Source: Aedes albopictus (taxonomy: Eukaryota; Arthropoda; Insecta; Diptera; Culicidae). Taken from it: a DNA stretch of 64,000 bases. Each line of letters opens with the position of its first letter. The first letter of the stretch is position 1. Below are positions 10,928 to 24,045 of the stretch, piece by piece. The notes under the pieces were generated by a model that did no database searches, had not been told where the DNA came from, and saw only the letters and a program-made list of their open reading frames with translations. The position numbers and the translations under genes were made by a program. Where the stretch lies: NCBI RefSeq assembly GCF_035046485.1, contig NC_085137.1:8781977-8845976 (forward strand), written 5' to 3'.

Positions 10928-12100
10928 TGAGAGAATTCTTCTGAATGAATATTGAAGCAATCTCCTAAAAAATACCGAAGGAGAAAATTTTTTGAAAAAT
11001 TCTTTTAAAATTTCCCTGGAATACAGAAAGGAATCTTTAAAAAAAAAACTACAGATACCTGGAAATAGGAAAACTTACGAAATTTTCGTGAGTTTTGCTC
11101 TCTTAGTTATGAGTATTTTTTTTGAAACCTGTTGGCTTCAAATCCTTCCCAATCAAGCTGAATTATGTGTTCAAATGTTAGGTAATTTGGTCCCTAAAAA
11201 CGAATAAAACAAACCTGTCACCCTACTTTACGTGCTATTCAAAGAAGAATCCCAGAAAAAAAACAATTTCCAAAGACTTTTTAGGTTATCCAAGAGCTTT
11301 CGCGAGTTAGCGCCTTAAGTTCTACAAGCGTAATCAACGGATTATTGTTTCATTACTGATACCGTGCAAGATCCTACAAGTCCATAAAGAATTGTTCTGT
11401 AAAGAACTAGTTGCAATAAAAATGTTCTTCCGTGAATAAAGACCTAAAGACCTATAAGCGTAATCAATGGTTTATTGAAAACTTGAAGCACGGTTAAGTA
11501 GATAGCTAGTTTCAGTAATCTTTAAAGATGCTCTGAAGGTCATCCAAGAACTTCCGCGAGTTGAAGATTCTAAGATCTATAAATGTAAGCAATGGCTTAT
11601 TGTTACATTACTGATACGGTGCAACATCCCTTAGGTCCAAACAATATTGTTCTGCAAAGAACTATTGTCCAAAGGTGATCTAGGTTATCCAAGAACTTCC
11701 GTGAGTGAAGGCCTGAACCAATGTTACTAGTGGAATGTTGTTACATTACTGATGCGCTGTAACAATTTACCCACGGATCCATGGAGCATGGTTCTATAAT
11801 GAACTGCTTTCCAAAGATGTCCTAGGTAATCCAAGAACCTCCGCGAGTAAAGGCCTGAAGGTCTACAAGAGTAATCGATCAATTGTTGTTACATTACTGA
11901 TACACTGCAACATCCTACAGGTTCAGCGAGCATGGTCCCTTTGAGAACTAGTTGAGAACAAAGATGTTCTAGGTAATCCAAACAGCACAAGCGTAATCAA
12001 TGTATTGTTGTTTACATCAAGCCTGTGCACAAGGGGGGGCGGTTTTTGGTGTTAACCCCCCCATTTCCGACACTTCATACACTAGGCGCCCCTCCGCCTT
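10928..12100. repeat. Diverged tandem repeat, about 190 bp per unit
   Basis: From about 11290 to 12005 phrases recur in order: 'ggttatccaagaacttccgcgagt', 'gttacattactgatac', 'tgcaacatcc'. They appear near 11285, 11535, 11680, 11830 and 11960. This indicates about four or five diverged copies of a unit of roughly 150-240 bp. No coding potential. Confidence 0.6.
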
Positions 12101-12860
12101 TTGCCAAAATTGGCGAAACCCGAATATTGACGCAAAATTTCTCGGGATGATTTTAGCAAGAATTTCTTTAACTTTTCCTCCTTGTTTCCATTCAGAATGC
12201 GTTTCTTTGAAAATTTAACTTGGGACTTCTTCAGACGTTTCTCAAAAAGTTTTTTAAAAATTTTATCTTGGAACTTGTCCACGTTGTTGTCTCAAAAATT
12301 CTTTCCGAATTCCTCCTGCGACTTTATAAATTGCTTCAAAGAGAATTACAAAAGTTCATAATTCAAATATTTCTGAAGAAATTTGCCCAGAAATACTGTC
12401 AGATTAATTCCCACAAGTTTTTCTTTGGGATTTCACCCAATTTTTTTTTTTTTCAAAAAAATATTCTAAGGCTCTCTACAGCAAGTTCTCCAGAAATTCC
12501 TTCAAACATTTCTTTGAAAAACACAATTCCAGAAGAAATTTTTTCAGAAAGATTTTGAGATTGTTTCAGAAAATCCTCTAGTGCTTTCTTTTCTAAAATT
12601 TTTCCAGAATTTTTCATAAATTATTGCTCTAGAAAATTTTCAAAAGATTCTTCTGGAAGTTTCTCTAAAGGTCTCTCCAATAGCTCCTTTAGGTATTCCT
12701 CCAGATATTGCCACGGATTTATTAACAGTTTCCTCCAGGGATTCTTTCAGACTTTTTTCGTAAGATCCTCTCAAAAATTCCTATAAGCCATAATTTTTCA
12801 AGGAATTTTCCAAGAAATTCATCTCCTAATACCTGCAGAGGTCCAGCTCTTCCATATATG
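12101..12860. repeat. Degenerate TTCC/AGAAATTCCT repeat tract
   Basis: This tract is made of imperfect repeats around AGAAATTTC / TTCCTCCAG motifs. It belongs to the class of purine/pyrimidine-biased degenerate repeats also found at 16780-18270, 21740-22230, 23440-24040, 25040-25400 and 42860-45345. Open frames within it reflect the repeat composition. Confidence 0.65.
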
Positions 12861-12902
12861 ATTTCAAAGATACCTTCAAATGTTTATTTTTTTATTTCTT
12901 AA

Positions 12903-13517
12903 CCCTCTAATACCCAAATTTTTGATTTTAATCTAAATATCATTTTTCGTCATCTTAAATCGATTTAAACATGTTTTGGAAGATGATTCTTTTTAATTTT
13001 CGATTTCGTGAATTTCGGATTTTGATTTTTCTAATTTTTATTTTTGAACATTCTCACACTTTTATATTTTTCCTGGAAGCCTAATTGGGGTACGGATTTT
13101 TTTAGACGGAAACATTTTGAGATTTTATGATTATTATTGAAATATATTTGTTTTAAATTTTTTGCATGGGAAATTTTGTTTTCCGTGTAATTTTGAAAAA
13201 AATAGTTTTAGAGTGTATTCGACTCCCTTAAACTATCAAACAAGGATAGAATGATTTGAGAAAAAATTAAAATGTTAATTGTAGCGAATCAATACAAAAT
13301 AAACAATGACTTCTGAAAGGTGACTAAAACATCAATTTTTCAATGATTTTTATAAAGTGTAAATACGTTTTAAAATACACCAAAAACCATTTTGAGATAT
13401 ACAGAACGGTCCAAAATTTCAGCCACAAATATAAAAACTTTGAATTTTCCACGAAACAAAAATTACAAAAATGCTCAAACTATACCCCGTCTAAAGGCGG
13501 GGTTGGGCATTAGAGGG
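12903..13517. mobile_element. piggyBac-like MITE, copy 1 (TTAA duplication)
   Basis: The ends are CCCTCTAATACCCAA and TTGGGCATTAGAGGG, flanked on both sides by TTAA (12899-12902 and 13518-13521). The TTAA target and CCC termini are hallmarks of piggyBac transposition. The interior is AT-rich and non-coding, and shares most of its length with the copy at 15538-16094. Confidence 0.85.
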
Positions 13518-13559
13518 TTAAGTAAGTTTTCTAAAGAACTCCACCAGGATTTTGATTTT

Positions 13560-13830
13560 TTGCCTTTCTCGTACACCAAGGTGTACCGAAAGGCTATATG
13601 TTCACTCCAAAAACGAAAATTTGATAGAGCCCCCGGAGGGGTCAAGTGTTATATACCAATCGACTCAGCTCGACGAGTTGAGATGATGTCTGTGTGTATG
13701 TATGTGTGTGTGTATGTATGTGTGTGCGTGTGTATGTGTGTATGTGTACAAAAAGGTCACCTCATTTTTAGATAGTAAATATGAACCGATTTTAACGACC
13801 GATGGTTCATTCGACGGGGTACATTGTCCC
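13560..13830 (+). repeat. Interspersed repeat head with TG microsatellite
   Basis: From the GTACACCAAGGTGTACCG palindrome near 13570 onward, the sequence includes a TG/TATG-rich microsatellite at about 13687-13750. It leads straight into the 152-bp tandem array that follows. I recognise the opening only as a mosquito-type dispersed repeat. Class and strand are uncertain. Confidence 0.5.
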
Positions 13831-13879
13831 ATTGTTTCCTATTGAAAATGGTTCAGATCGGTCCAGCCGTTCCGGAGTT

Positions 13880-14935
13880 ATGGCCATTTAGGTGTTCCGG
13901 ACCGGTACCCCAAGAAGGGGCCAGACATGAAAATGCAACAAACCCATGCATGCAACCCATCAAACCACGGCATTTTCGATTATCTGATGAACGGGATGAA
14001 GGAAAATAGTCTCTGACTATATCTGAACCGGTAGTGTTCCGGAACCGGTTCCGGGTGTCCCGCCGGAAGTGGCCAAATAAGAAAGTGAACATAATCCATG
14101 CATGCGACACGTCAAATAGCGGATTTTTCGATAACCAGTTGAATGGTAAGCAGAAAAATAGTTTCAGACCATGTTTGAACCAGTAGTATTCCGGAACCGG
14201 TTCCGGATCTCCTGCCGGAAGTGGCCATTTAAAAAAGTGAACCAAACCCAGGCATGCGACACATCAAAGAGCGGCTTTTTCGATAACCAGGTGAACGGTA
14301 AGCAGGAAAATAGTTTCAAACCTCGTTTGAACAGGTAGTGTTCCGGAACCGGTTCCGAATGTCCTGCCGGAATTGGCCAATTGAAAAAGTGAACCAAACC
14401 CAGGCATGTGACACATCAAACAGCGGCTTTTTCGATAACCAAATGAACGGTAAGCAGGAAAATAGTTTCAGACCATGTTTGAACCGGTAGTATTCCGGAA
14501 CCGGTTCCGGATGTCCTGCCGGAATTGGCCAATTAAAAAAGTGATCCAAACCCAGGCTTTTTCGATAACCAGATGAACGGTAAGCAGGAAAATAGTTTCG
14601 GACTATATCTGAACCGGTTGTGTTCCGGAACCGGTTCCAGCTGTCCCGCTGGAAGTGGTCAATTAAAAAAGTAAACCAAGCCCATGCATGTGACACATGG
14701 AAGAGCGGGGTTTTTCGATAACCAGATGAACGGTAAGCAAGAAAACAGTTTCATACCGTATCTAAACCGGTTGTGTTCCGGAACCGGTTCCAGGTGTCCC
14801 GTCGGAAGTGACCAATTAAAAAACAAAACCAAACCCATGCATGCATCAAATCATCAAAAATGTTCGTTAACCAGTTACACGGGCAGCAAGAAAATAGTCT
14901 CTGACCACACTTAAGATTACCGGCAGTGTTGCAGA
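13880..14935. repeat. 152-bp tandem array with CCGGAACCGGTTCCGG core
   Basis: The core palindrome CCGGAACCGGTTCC recurs at 14039, 14191, 14343, 14495, 14625 and 14778. A diverged first unit lies at about 13897. The spacing is 152, 152, 152, 130 and 153 bp, so one unit carries a 22-bp deletion. Each unit also contains GATAACCAGATGAACGGTAA and GAAAATAGTTTCAGACC. Because 152 is not a multiple of three, the minus-strand frames through the array (up to 130 codons) change phase between units and are not taken as coding. Confidence 0.9.
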
Positions 14936-15533
14936 ATCAGGGTTGGACCCATTGCTGAAATTACGCTGGTGAACAAAATCGATGCAAGCGATTAATATGT
15001 GTAAAAGAACAAAATCTTGATAAAAATTTAAGCGATCTAGTCAAATTACATCATTTAAGATTCCTGAGGCATCATTTTACAGTAGGATGGATCAACGTTG
15101 TATGGAAAAATTTAAATTTTATAGCACCAATCCCCTTCTGCGTCCAAAATTACTGCAAACAATTTTGACGCAACTGGTTGAGTCCTCGCGCTCTGTAACA
15201 CGGTAGAAATTTGAATGGGCTTTAATAGGGGAAATTTCGATTGCTTGCACTTTTTTTTTGTCAAATTTTACATGAATCTTATAACTAGTTATACAGATAT
15301 TCCCCTAACAAGCCCAGGTTAATCATCATAATGATAATAAAATATAGGCTAAAGTGCGCAGAAAAAAAATTGCCGAAATGTCTTGATAATGATCGGCATC
15401 CAGTGCTAGTGAAGGTGGTCAAGCAGTCAACTGAGAGATTTGATATTTTTCAACTCGGCCTATACGTTTAACATAGCGTTGGAATATGAGCCATCAATAA
15501 GTTTCCAAATTCAATTTCAAATTTTGATTTTCT
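14936..15533. other. No feature recognised
   Basis: AT-rich spacer between the tandem array and the second piggyBac-like MITE. No convincing repeat or open frame. Confidence 0.4.
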
Positions 15534-15537
15534 CTAA

Positions 15538-16094
15538 CCCTCTAATACCCAAATTTTGATTTTGATCTAAATATCATTTTTCGTCATCTAAAATCGATTT
15601 AAACATGTTTTGGAAGATGATTAATTTTTATTCTCGATTGCGTGAATTTCAGTTTTTGATTTTTCTAATTTTTATTTTTGAACATACCCACAACTTTATA
15701 TTTTTCCTGGAAGCCTATTTGGGGTACGGATTTTTTGAGATGAAAACATTTTGAGATTTTATGATTGTTGTTGAAATATTTTTATTTTTTTTTTTTCAAA
15801 GAAAATTTTATTTTCCGTGTAATTATAGGGAAAATAATTTTAGAGTGTATTCGATTCCCTTAAACTATTAAACTAGGGTAGAATGATTTGGGAAAAATTT
15901 AAAATATGTTAATTGCAGCGATTCAATACAAAATAATCAATGACTTCTAAAAGGTGTTTAAAACATCAATTTTTCAATGATTTTAAAAAATGTAAATACG
16001 CTTTAAAATACACCAAAAACTATTTTAAGATATACAAAACAGTCTTAAATATCAGCCAAAAATATCTAAATTTTGATTTTCCACTATTAGAGGG
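15538..16094. mobile_element. piggyBac-like MITE, copy 2
   Basis: This copy begins CCCTCTAATACCCAAATTTT and ends ATTAGAGGG followed by TTAA (16095-16098). The left flank reads CTAA, probably one mutation from TTAA. It aligns over most of its length with the copy at 12903-13517 but is 58 bp shorter. Non-coding. Confidence 0.85.
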
Positions 16095-16098
16095 TTAA

Positions 16099-16780
16099 GT
16101 CCAGAGGGGTCCCCCCTTGGAAATTTTGGTCGGAATTCAACATCTTGAAGAAGTGCACAAATAAATAAACCAATAGATTTATCAATTTTAAAGTGAAATT
16201 AGAGTCTTCCAGAAGTTTTTCTTTATCAAAACCGATGAGTTAAGGCGAAACTGGAAGCCTTTCCTCATTTTTTGGTTTTTGATGTACTATTTAATAGCGA
16301 AGCAACATTTTCAAAATCGGTTTTCGTGCACATGTAGAGTGTGGATCAGGGTATCTTCTGATTTTTTACGCGGTATAAAATGTTTTTCGTTTTTGCAGAA
16401 ACCATGTTTGAACAAAATTTCACAAAAAATTGCTTCGTTATTTTATAAAAATTCAAAAACCAAAAAAATTAGGAAATGCTTCCAGTTTCGCCTTAAGCGG
16501 TTTTGCTTAATTTTTTTAAGAATTTTTTCATCAAATACATTTATTATTTATCAACTCCACCCCTCATTGACGAGTCAACGAGCACTGTGACAAAAGAAGA
16601 AAATGAGATTTATTCCGTTCTAGAGTATTCTCAGGATTCAGGAACACTTCGGCTTATGGCCGGAAAAAATGATGAGTACATATTCGACGAGAAAGGCACT
16701 ATCACCACTGGGTGGATTAATCTGGGTTTTTTTTCTGTGAATTTCCTTCAGAAATGTATCTCAGTCATTTAGTGAAGTAC
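16099..16780. other. No gene recognised
   Basis: AT-rich sequence. An inverted similarity (GGCGAAACTGGAAGC near 16244 and GCTTCCAGTTTCGCC near 16477) suggests another old inverted-repeat element of about 270 bp. The remainder shows nothing. Confidence 0.45.
16230..16500. mobile_element. Probable MITE with GAGTTAAGGCGAAACTGGAAGC ends
   Basis: The left segment at about 16237-16260 (TTAAGGCGAAACTGGAAGC) is answered by GCTTCCAGTTTCGCCTTAA at about 16477-16495, giving a perfect 19-bp inverted repeat separated by roughly 220 bp. The ends coincide with TTAA, which could be a target duplication. No coding content. Confidence 0.6.
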
Positions 16781-18270
16781 CGCTTCGAAAATTCTATCAG
16801 TATTTATAAATTATGTAGATATTTTTACGGATTTTTCCAGGAATCACTCCAGAATTATCTCATGCATATTTTCCTTGGAATTATCGGCGGAGTTCCTCCA
16901 TAAGTCTCTCATGTTTTTTTTAAAAATTAAGGGGGCATCAAAAGATGTTTCTTCAGGGTTTCCTCCAGGTATAATAGTAAGCATTTATACAGCAATCGCT
17001 CCAGAGATAACTTAAAAAAATACTTGAGAATTTTTTGCAAAGTAATTGCTCCAGAAATCATTCAAATAATCGTCCAGGGATTTCTTTAAAATTCCTACAA
17101 AGTTATGTTAAAGAATTCTTAAGATATGTTTGCGCAATTTCAGGAAGAACTTCTGAAAAATCCCTGAAGGAATATCTGAACAAATTCTGCAGGGATCTTG
17201 AAAGCCATTCCAGGAGATATTTGCGAACAACAGGAGAAATTTATTTAAAAAAGAAACCCTTGTAGGAAAAATTCTCAAATAATTCTCGAAAAAAAAAACC
17301 CTGAGAAGAATTTCCGAAGAAACCTCTGAAGAATTTGTATAGGAAATTTTAGAAAAAATATCGGAAAAACTCCATGGAAGAACTTTTGACGGAATTCTAA
17401 AATTTTTGAATAATTCTCTGAAGAAGAATCACAGCAGCAATTTCTTAAAGAGCCCCTGCAGGATTTTCTGAAGAAATCTTCAGTATAACCCATACAGAAA
17501 TCTAAGGAAATGCTTTTGAATTAATCTCTCTCTGGAGGAACATCTGAAGAAATTCTGGAATGAAACTCAGAAGGAATTTCTTAAGAACTTCCTAGAGAAA
17601 TAAATGGCTAATCTTCTCTAGAAACCCTTGATAGAATTCCTGGAATGTGTGGGGAAATCCCTGGAGAAATGCATCAATTAGTTTTTCAGAAAATCCAGTA
17701 TTCCTGGAGAAACCTGCGGACGAATTTCCTAAAAAATCATGAAGAAATACCTGGATAAACGAACAGATAAGCGTCTGTGAAGATCACTAGAAATAAAAAC
17801 TCAAGAGATATTTCTAAAGGAATTTCCGTAGAAATGTCTAGGAAATATTTTTGGATAAATTTCTTAAAGAATCCGTGGAGAAGTTATGGACTTATCCTCA
17901 GCGGAAATTCCAGATAAATTAACATTGAGGAATATCAGAAGGACATTCCGAAGGAAATTATTTTTGAACTCTTGCAGGAATATCTGGAGGAATTTCTACA
18001 GGACTCTCTTGACGAATCTCTCAAGACATTTCTGGACATATTCATGTGGGAATTTTCAATGGAATCCCTGCCTAGAGCAATTTCTGAGCAAATCTCTTTT
18101 GGACTTCCTGAAAGATGACCTGAGCGAATTTCTGAAGAAATCCCTGAAAATTTCCCAGAAGAAAACACTGTAAAAATTATGAATATAAAAGATTATATAA
18201 TTTTGAAAGCAATCCCGGTATAAAGTCTATAGGAATTATTGGAGAAATTACCGTTCATATTTTTTAAATA
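16781..18270. repeat. Degenerate GGAAATTCC/CTGAAGAAAT repeat tract
   Basis: Continuous imperfect repetition of motifs such as CTGGAGAAA, GAAGGAATTTC and AATTCCTGGA over about 1.5 kb, purine-rich on the plus strand. Frames of 60-95 codons occur on both strands with low-complexity content. They are explained by the repeat. Confidence 0.65.
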
Positions 18271-19843
18271 AATGCCTAGAGAAATTCCTAGTGCCATTTC
18301 TGGACATCTATTTCATCTGTATCTTAACTGCTTCACTCTTGCAACAGAAAATAAACGTCCCTGTGTCGTTCCTAAAACATTTACGACATCGAAACCCCTC
18401 GCTTCTCAACAATCATCTGAAACGACAATGACTGGGCAAATATGCCAAACACAAAAGGAATTTCCTTAAATCAAACATAATCCCATAAATTATTTTCAAA
18501 TGACTTTTAAGCAAAAGCAACAACTCAAAAGAAAATCATGATTGTGCAGCCACTCGTGGTTTAACATATGCAGAGGGTTTTCCATCTGACGACACACGAA
18601 TTCGGCGATATCGCTTCGATTGCACTTTACCTCACTCGACGAAGACCGAGGGGAGAATCCCACCACTTCAGCAAACCCTGGATCGCTGTAAAATAGCTGA
18701 CGAGATTCCACCACCCAGGTTCGCTCTCAAATGGCACAAAAATTTCAATCATAAATATGTCTCAATGTTCCGACTCATTCTCCGACTTGAAATCCGTGGC
18801 TACCCATATAGCTACTAAGCGCTGGATTTAACGCTCAAAAATTCACTCCGATCCCCCACTCCACAGTTCAGCTACCTATCCAAAAGCCAAGTGCCATCCA
18901 CAGTGACTGTAGAAAAGCAAAAAACTCCCGTGGGGTTGCAAAGGACACGGTTATCGATTTTGACGATTTTCCAAACCGTTATCATCGCCGTCGTCATCAT
19001 TCGGTTTCCATCCATCCATCCATCCTTGCACCCACCCACCACCGATCGGAAATGTGACCCGGCGATGTCTGTCACCTTTTCGCGCGACTCCTGCGGAGTG
19101 TCAGAGGCGCTGCTGCTGCTGCTGCTGTCGAGTCGGGTCGAGTGTGTGAAATGATAAATGTTATTCCAATGTCGGTATGCGCTTTCATCAATACGCTTAT
19201 GATGAGCGAGCGTCAAGAAGTTTAATAGTCTCAAAAAGCGGGAAGGAAAAAAATGTGAAATGTCACCCGGATCCCGAAGGTTTTGCTACCTTTTCGATAT
19301 CGCGCGTAGCTCTTGGGGGAGAGAGAGAATGCCATTCTTACTGGCCATTTTTTTCCCGTCACGGGATTACCCACCACAATAGAGTCGAACCTGGTGGCTG
19401 GCAGTGAGAAAGGACAAAAAATCTGGGAAAAAGGGTGCGGTGGGCCTTGGGTGGAATGATTTTTCGCTTCCTGAATTTTGGTTTCTCGTCTCCGTCGAAT
19501 GGCGTTTAGCTATGTAAGGTAGCTCTAGCTAGCAATGATGACGGCGGTGACGACCGACAAAGAAAACAGGGCGAGTGTGCCCTTTTGGCTGCCGATTCTT
19601 TGTTTGTCATTGCTTTTGGAAATGTCGTAATATTCATATTTTTATGTGCGACGATAGGTTGCAGGCACTTTTAGAGGAAGCGAATTTTGGTTGGAGTGGA
19701 CAAAATTGAGATATGAGAATTCCAGTTTTTACTAATACTGCTGATACTGATGCTATCACTCCCGCTAGAGGGTTAGCTGCTAGGTGAAAGCGTAGGATTT
19801 TTTCCCCAAACGAACTATGTCTAGGTTCAGTGAACCAGTTATG
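18271..19843. other. Unique-looking, partly GC-rich DNA, no gene recognised
   Basis: The block at about 18860-19600 is less AT-rich than most of the window. It carries a short CATC run (19008-19024) and a CTG run (19111-19127). Frames of 120 codons (minus, 18872-19234) and 87 codons (plus) overlap each other and match nothing I know. It could be a conserved regulatory or exon-containing block, but no splice-bounded coding exon can be argued from sequence alone. Confidence 0.35.
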
Positions 19844-21562
<1,719 letters not shown>

Positions 21563-21748
21563 GTGGGTTCGATTGCCGTTCCAGGGCACAGTGTATCATT
21601 GTCCTTGCTTCACAATATACAAATTCATGCAATGACAGGCAAAGAATGCCCTAATAACTATGGAATTGCACAAAGAACACCAAGTTGAAACGAGACAGGC
21701 GAAGTCCAAGTGGGGACGTAAAGCCATAAAAAAGAACAAGAAAAAGTA
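21563..21748 (+). mobile_element. 5'-truncated tRNA-derived SINE
   Basis: The segment begins with a pol III B-box-like GGGTTCGATTGCC. It continues through a body ending CAAGTGGGGACGTAAAGCC and an A-rich AAGAACAAGAAAAAG tail, as in other tRNA-SINE copies in the window (compare the end of the element at 54250-54515). The A-box half is missing, replaced by the GACA array, so it cannot drive its own transcription as it stands. Confidence 0.7.
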
Positions 21749-22235
21749 TCCAGAATCTTTTAAGAAGTTCTTTCTAATATTCTGAAAGAAAATATTTGAA
21801 TGATCATTTTGGAATTACTCCACAGTCTTTTTCAGAAACTCTTCATGTTTCCCTCAATATTTCTTCTAGGAACTGCTTTAAAAATTTCTTCAAGGGTTCA
21901 TTAAAAAATTACTCTAGGGATTGCTTCAGAATGTCTCCAAAGATTTTTTTAGAAATTTCTTTGAAGATTCCAATCAGGATTCATCCATAAAATGTTCCAC
22001 AGATTTCATCAGAAATTACTCTTTCCTTCATAAAATCTTGCAAGCACATCACAATAGATCAAAAATTGGTCGCAGTGAAGGATTTACCCGCACGGAGTAA
22101 TAATAAGGATATCTTTAGCTATTTCTTCAGCGGTTCCTCAAGAAATTCTTCCAGAGATTCTTCCAATGACCCATTCAAAAATTCCTCCAGTGGTTTCTTC
22201 GGAAACACTTCCAGGAATTACTTCAAGATGATTAC
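21749..22235. repeat. Degenerate TTCTTCAGGAATTCC-type repeat tract
   Basis: Imperfect repeats of AGAAATTTCTT / TTCCAGGAATT motifs on the pyrimidine-rich strand, of the same class as the other degenerate tracts. Interrupted by unique sequence at about 22035-22105. No gene. Confidence 0.6.
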
Positions 22236-22599
22236 TGTTTTCTTTAACCCATATCCGCCCAGCGTTCTATTTATAGGATAGATGCCCCGAACGCCCAGCG
22301 TCCTATAAATACGACAGTCCTTTTGATGTGAATATCTCCAGAATTATGCAATCTTTTAGAATACTTTCTTCAGAGAAGATGTTCTCCACACTCATACCTT
22401 GCTCATAGTGGACAATATAGTTTGTGACTGGTCCACTAGGTGGCGTAAACGATGCTGCAAAGAATGCATATTGTCCCGATCTGTGAGCATCATTTGCAAT
22501 GCGAAAAAAAGTATTTCCTTGGAATCTTGACAATGGTTAACAATTTACAGTTTATTTCTTCGGCAGAGTTGTTAATCAATACATACAAAAGTCGATGTA

Positions 22600-23345
22600 T
22601 GTATGATTGTATGTTTATATGCTTGTATGTTTATATATTTGTATGTTTGTCTATTTGTATGTTTATATGTATGTACGTATGTATATATGTATGCCGCAAC
22701 ATAGGCATAACTCTGAAATGCGTCAAGAAATTTCAATCAAATTTGGTATACACATTCCTTAGGATGTGGAGGTGGCAGCAGGGGTATTGAAATTCAAGAT
22801 GGCGGCTTAGGTTCCAATATGGCGGTGAAAACTCCAGAATATATGCTTTTTAACGGCAATGCTGCTTCGGATACTATGCAATATGGGTATCTATCGATCG
22901 GGCTTCACAAGTAGAACTCAAAAATGAATATCCGACGCCATTTTGAAATTCAAGATGGCGGAACATATCCAAGATGGCGGCCATGGAAGAGTAGTTTGAT
23001 CTATAATACCATTCAATATGGGTATCTATCGATCGGGCATGATGAGTAGAATTCAAAAATCGATATTTAACGCCATTTTGAAATCCAAGATGGTGGACCA
23101 TATGGCGGCCACGGAATGGTAGTTTGAGCTATGCTACCATGCAATATGGGTATCTATCGATCGGGCTTCATGTGTAGAAGTCAAAAATCGATATTTGACT
23201 CTATTTCGAAATCCAAGATGGCGGACCATATTCAAGATGGCGGCCACAGAATGAGAGTTTGAGCTATGATACCATGCAATACGGGTATCTATCGATCGGG
23301 CTTTATGAGTAGAACTCAAAAATGAATATCCGACGCCATTAGGGT
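22600..23345. repeat. TATG-rich tract then about 135-bp minisatellite with AAGATGGCGG motifs
   Basis: A TATG/TTTG-rich low-complexity stretch (22590-22695) precedes four tandem units of 128-135 bp. The units are marked by TATCTATCGATCGGGC at 22889, 23023, 23151 and 23286. Each unit carries one or two AAGATGGCGG motifs followed by CATATTCAAGATGGCGGCCA-like sequence. The unit length is not a multiple of three across copies, so the minus-strand frames here are repeat-derived. Confidence 0.85.
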
Positions 23346-23439
23346 TGAAGGGTTAAAAGTTATGATAGAGCGTAGGATAGAGGGTTGGAATAGAGGGCAA
23401 AGAAGACAGTAAGGTAGAGGCTAGAGAGTAGGGTGAAGA

Positions 23440-24045
23440 ATTGAATTGAGATTAGATGAGCTGCTGTTCTGTTTTGAAATAACGTCAGAAATTCTTTTCA
23501 GCATTTCTTCAGGCATTCCTTTCGAGAATCTTCTCAGGTTTATTTCCGAGATTCCTTCAGATATTGCTTCCGAGATAGCTGTGCGGATTGCTCCGGAGTT
23601 CTCTTCAGGGATTTTTGCAGGGGTTGCTTAGGAAAATCCTGGAAGGATTCTTTTATTTATTCTTTTCTGAATTCCTTTAGGGATTTGTGCTGGAATTCCT
23701 TCAAAGATTCCTTCCAGGATTATTCCTTTTTCCTGTTGCTCCTTTAAGGTATCCTCCCGAAAAAAATATGAAAAAATATATGTATCTTCCGAGATTTTTT
23801 TCAGGCAATCCTAGATCATAGAAACATCTTCTATGGTTCTTGAAGGAATGCCTGCTCAGCTTCTGGCCGGTATTCTTGTCATGATCTCTCTAAGGATTCC
23901 ATCAGGTATTCTTTACGGGATTGCTTCAGGAATAACTTCAGGGATATCTGCCAGAATTGCTTTAGAAATTTCTGAAGGGATTCTTTCAGCTATTTTAACA
24001 AGCATTCTTTCACGGATTTCTTCTGGAATTACTTCATAGATTCAT
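23440..24045. repeat. Degenerate GGGATTCCTTCAG repeat tract
   Basis: Repeated 'attccttcagggattgcttc'-type units with a period near 24 bp, so a frame rich in Ile/Ser/Gly remains open (23446-23631 and 23833-24039, plus). This is compositional, not evidence of a protein. Confidence 0.65.

Noticed and set aside
13853..14696. Minus-strand frames of 126-130 codons with repeated WFTF...NRFRNT peptides
   Set aside because: They run through the 152-bp array, whose period shifts the frame between units. The peptide repetition only mirrors the DNA repeat.
18872..19234. 120-codon minus-strand frame with a serine run
   Set aside because: The serine run comes from a CTG/CAG repeat, it overlaps an opposite-strand frame, and no motif supports it.
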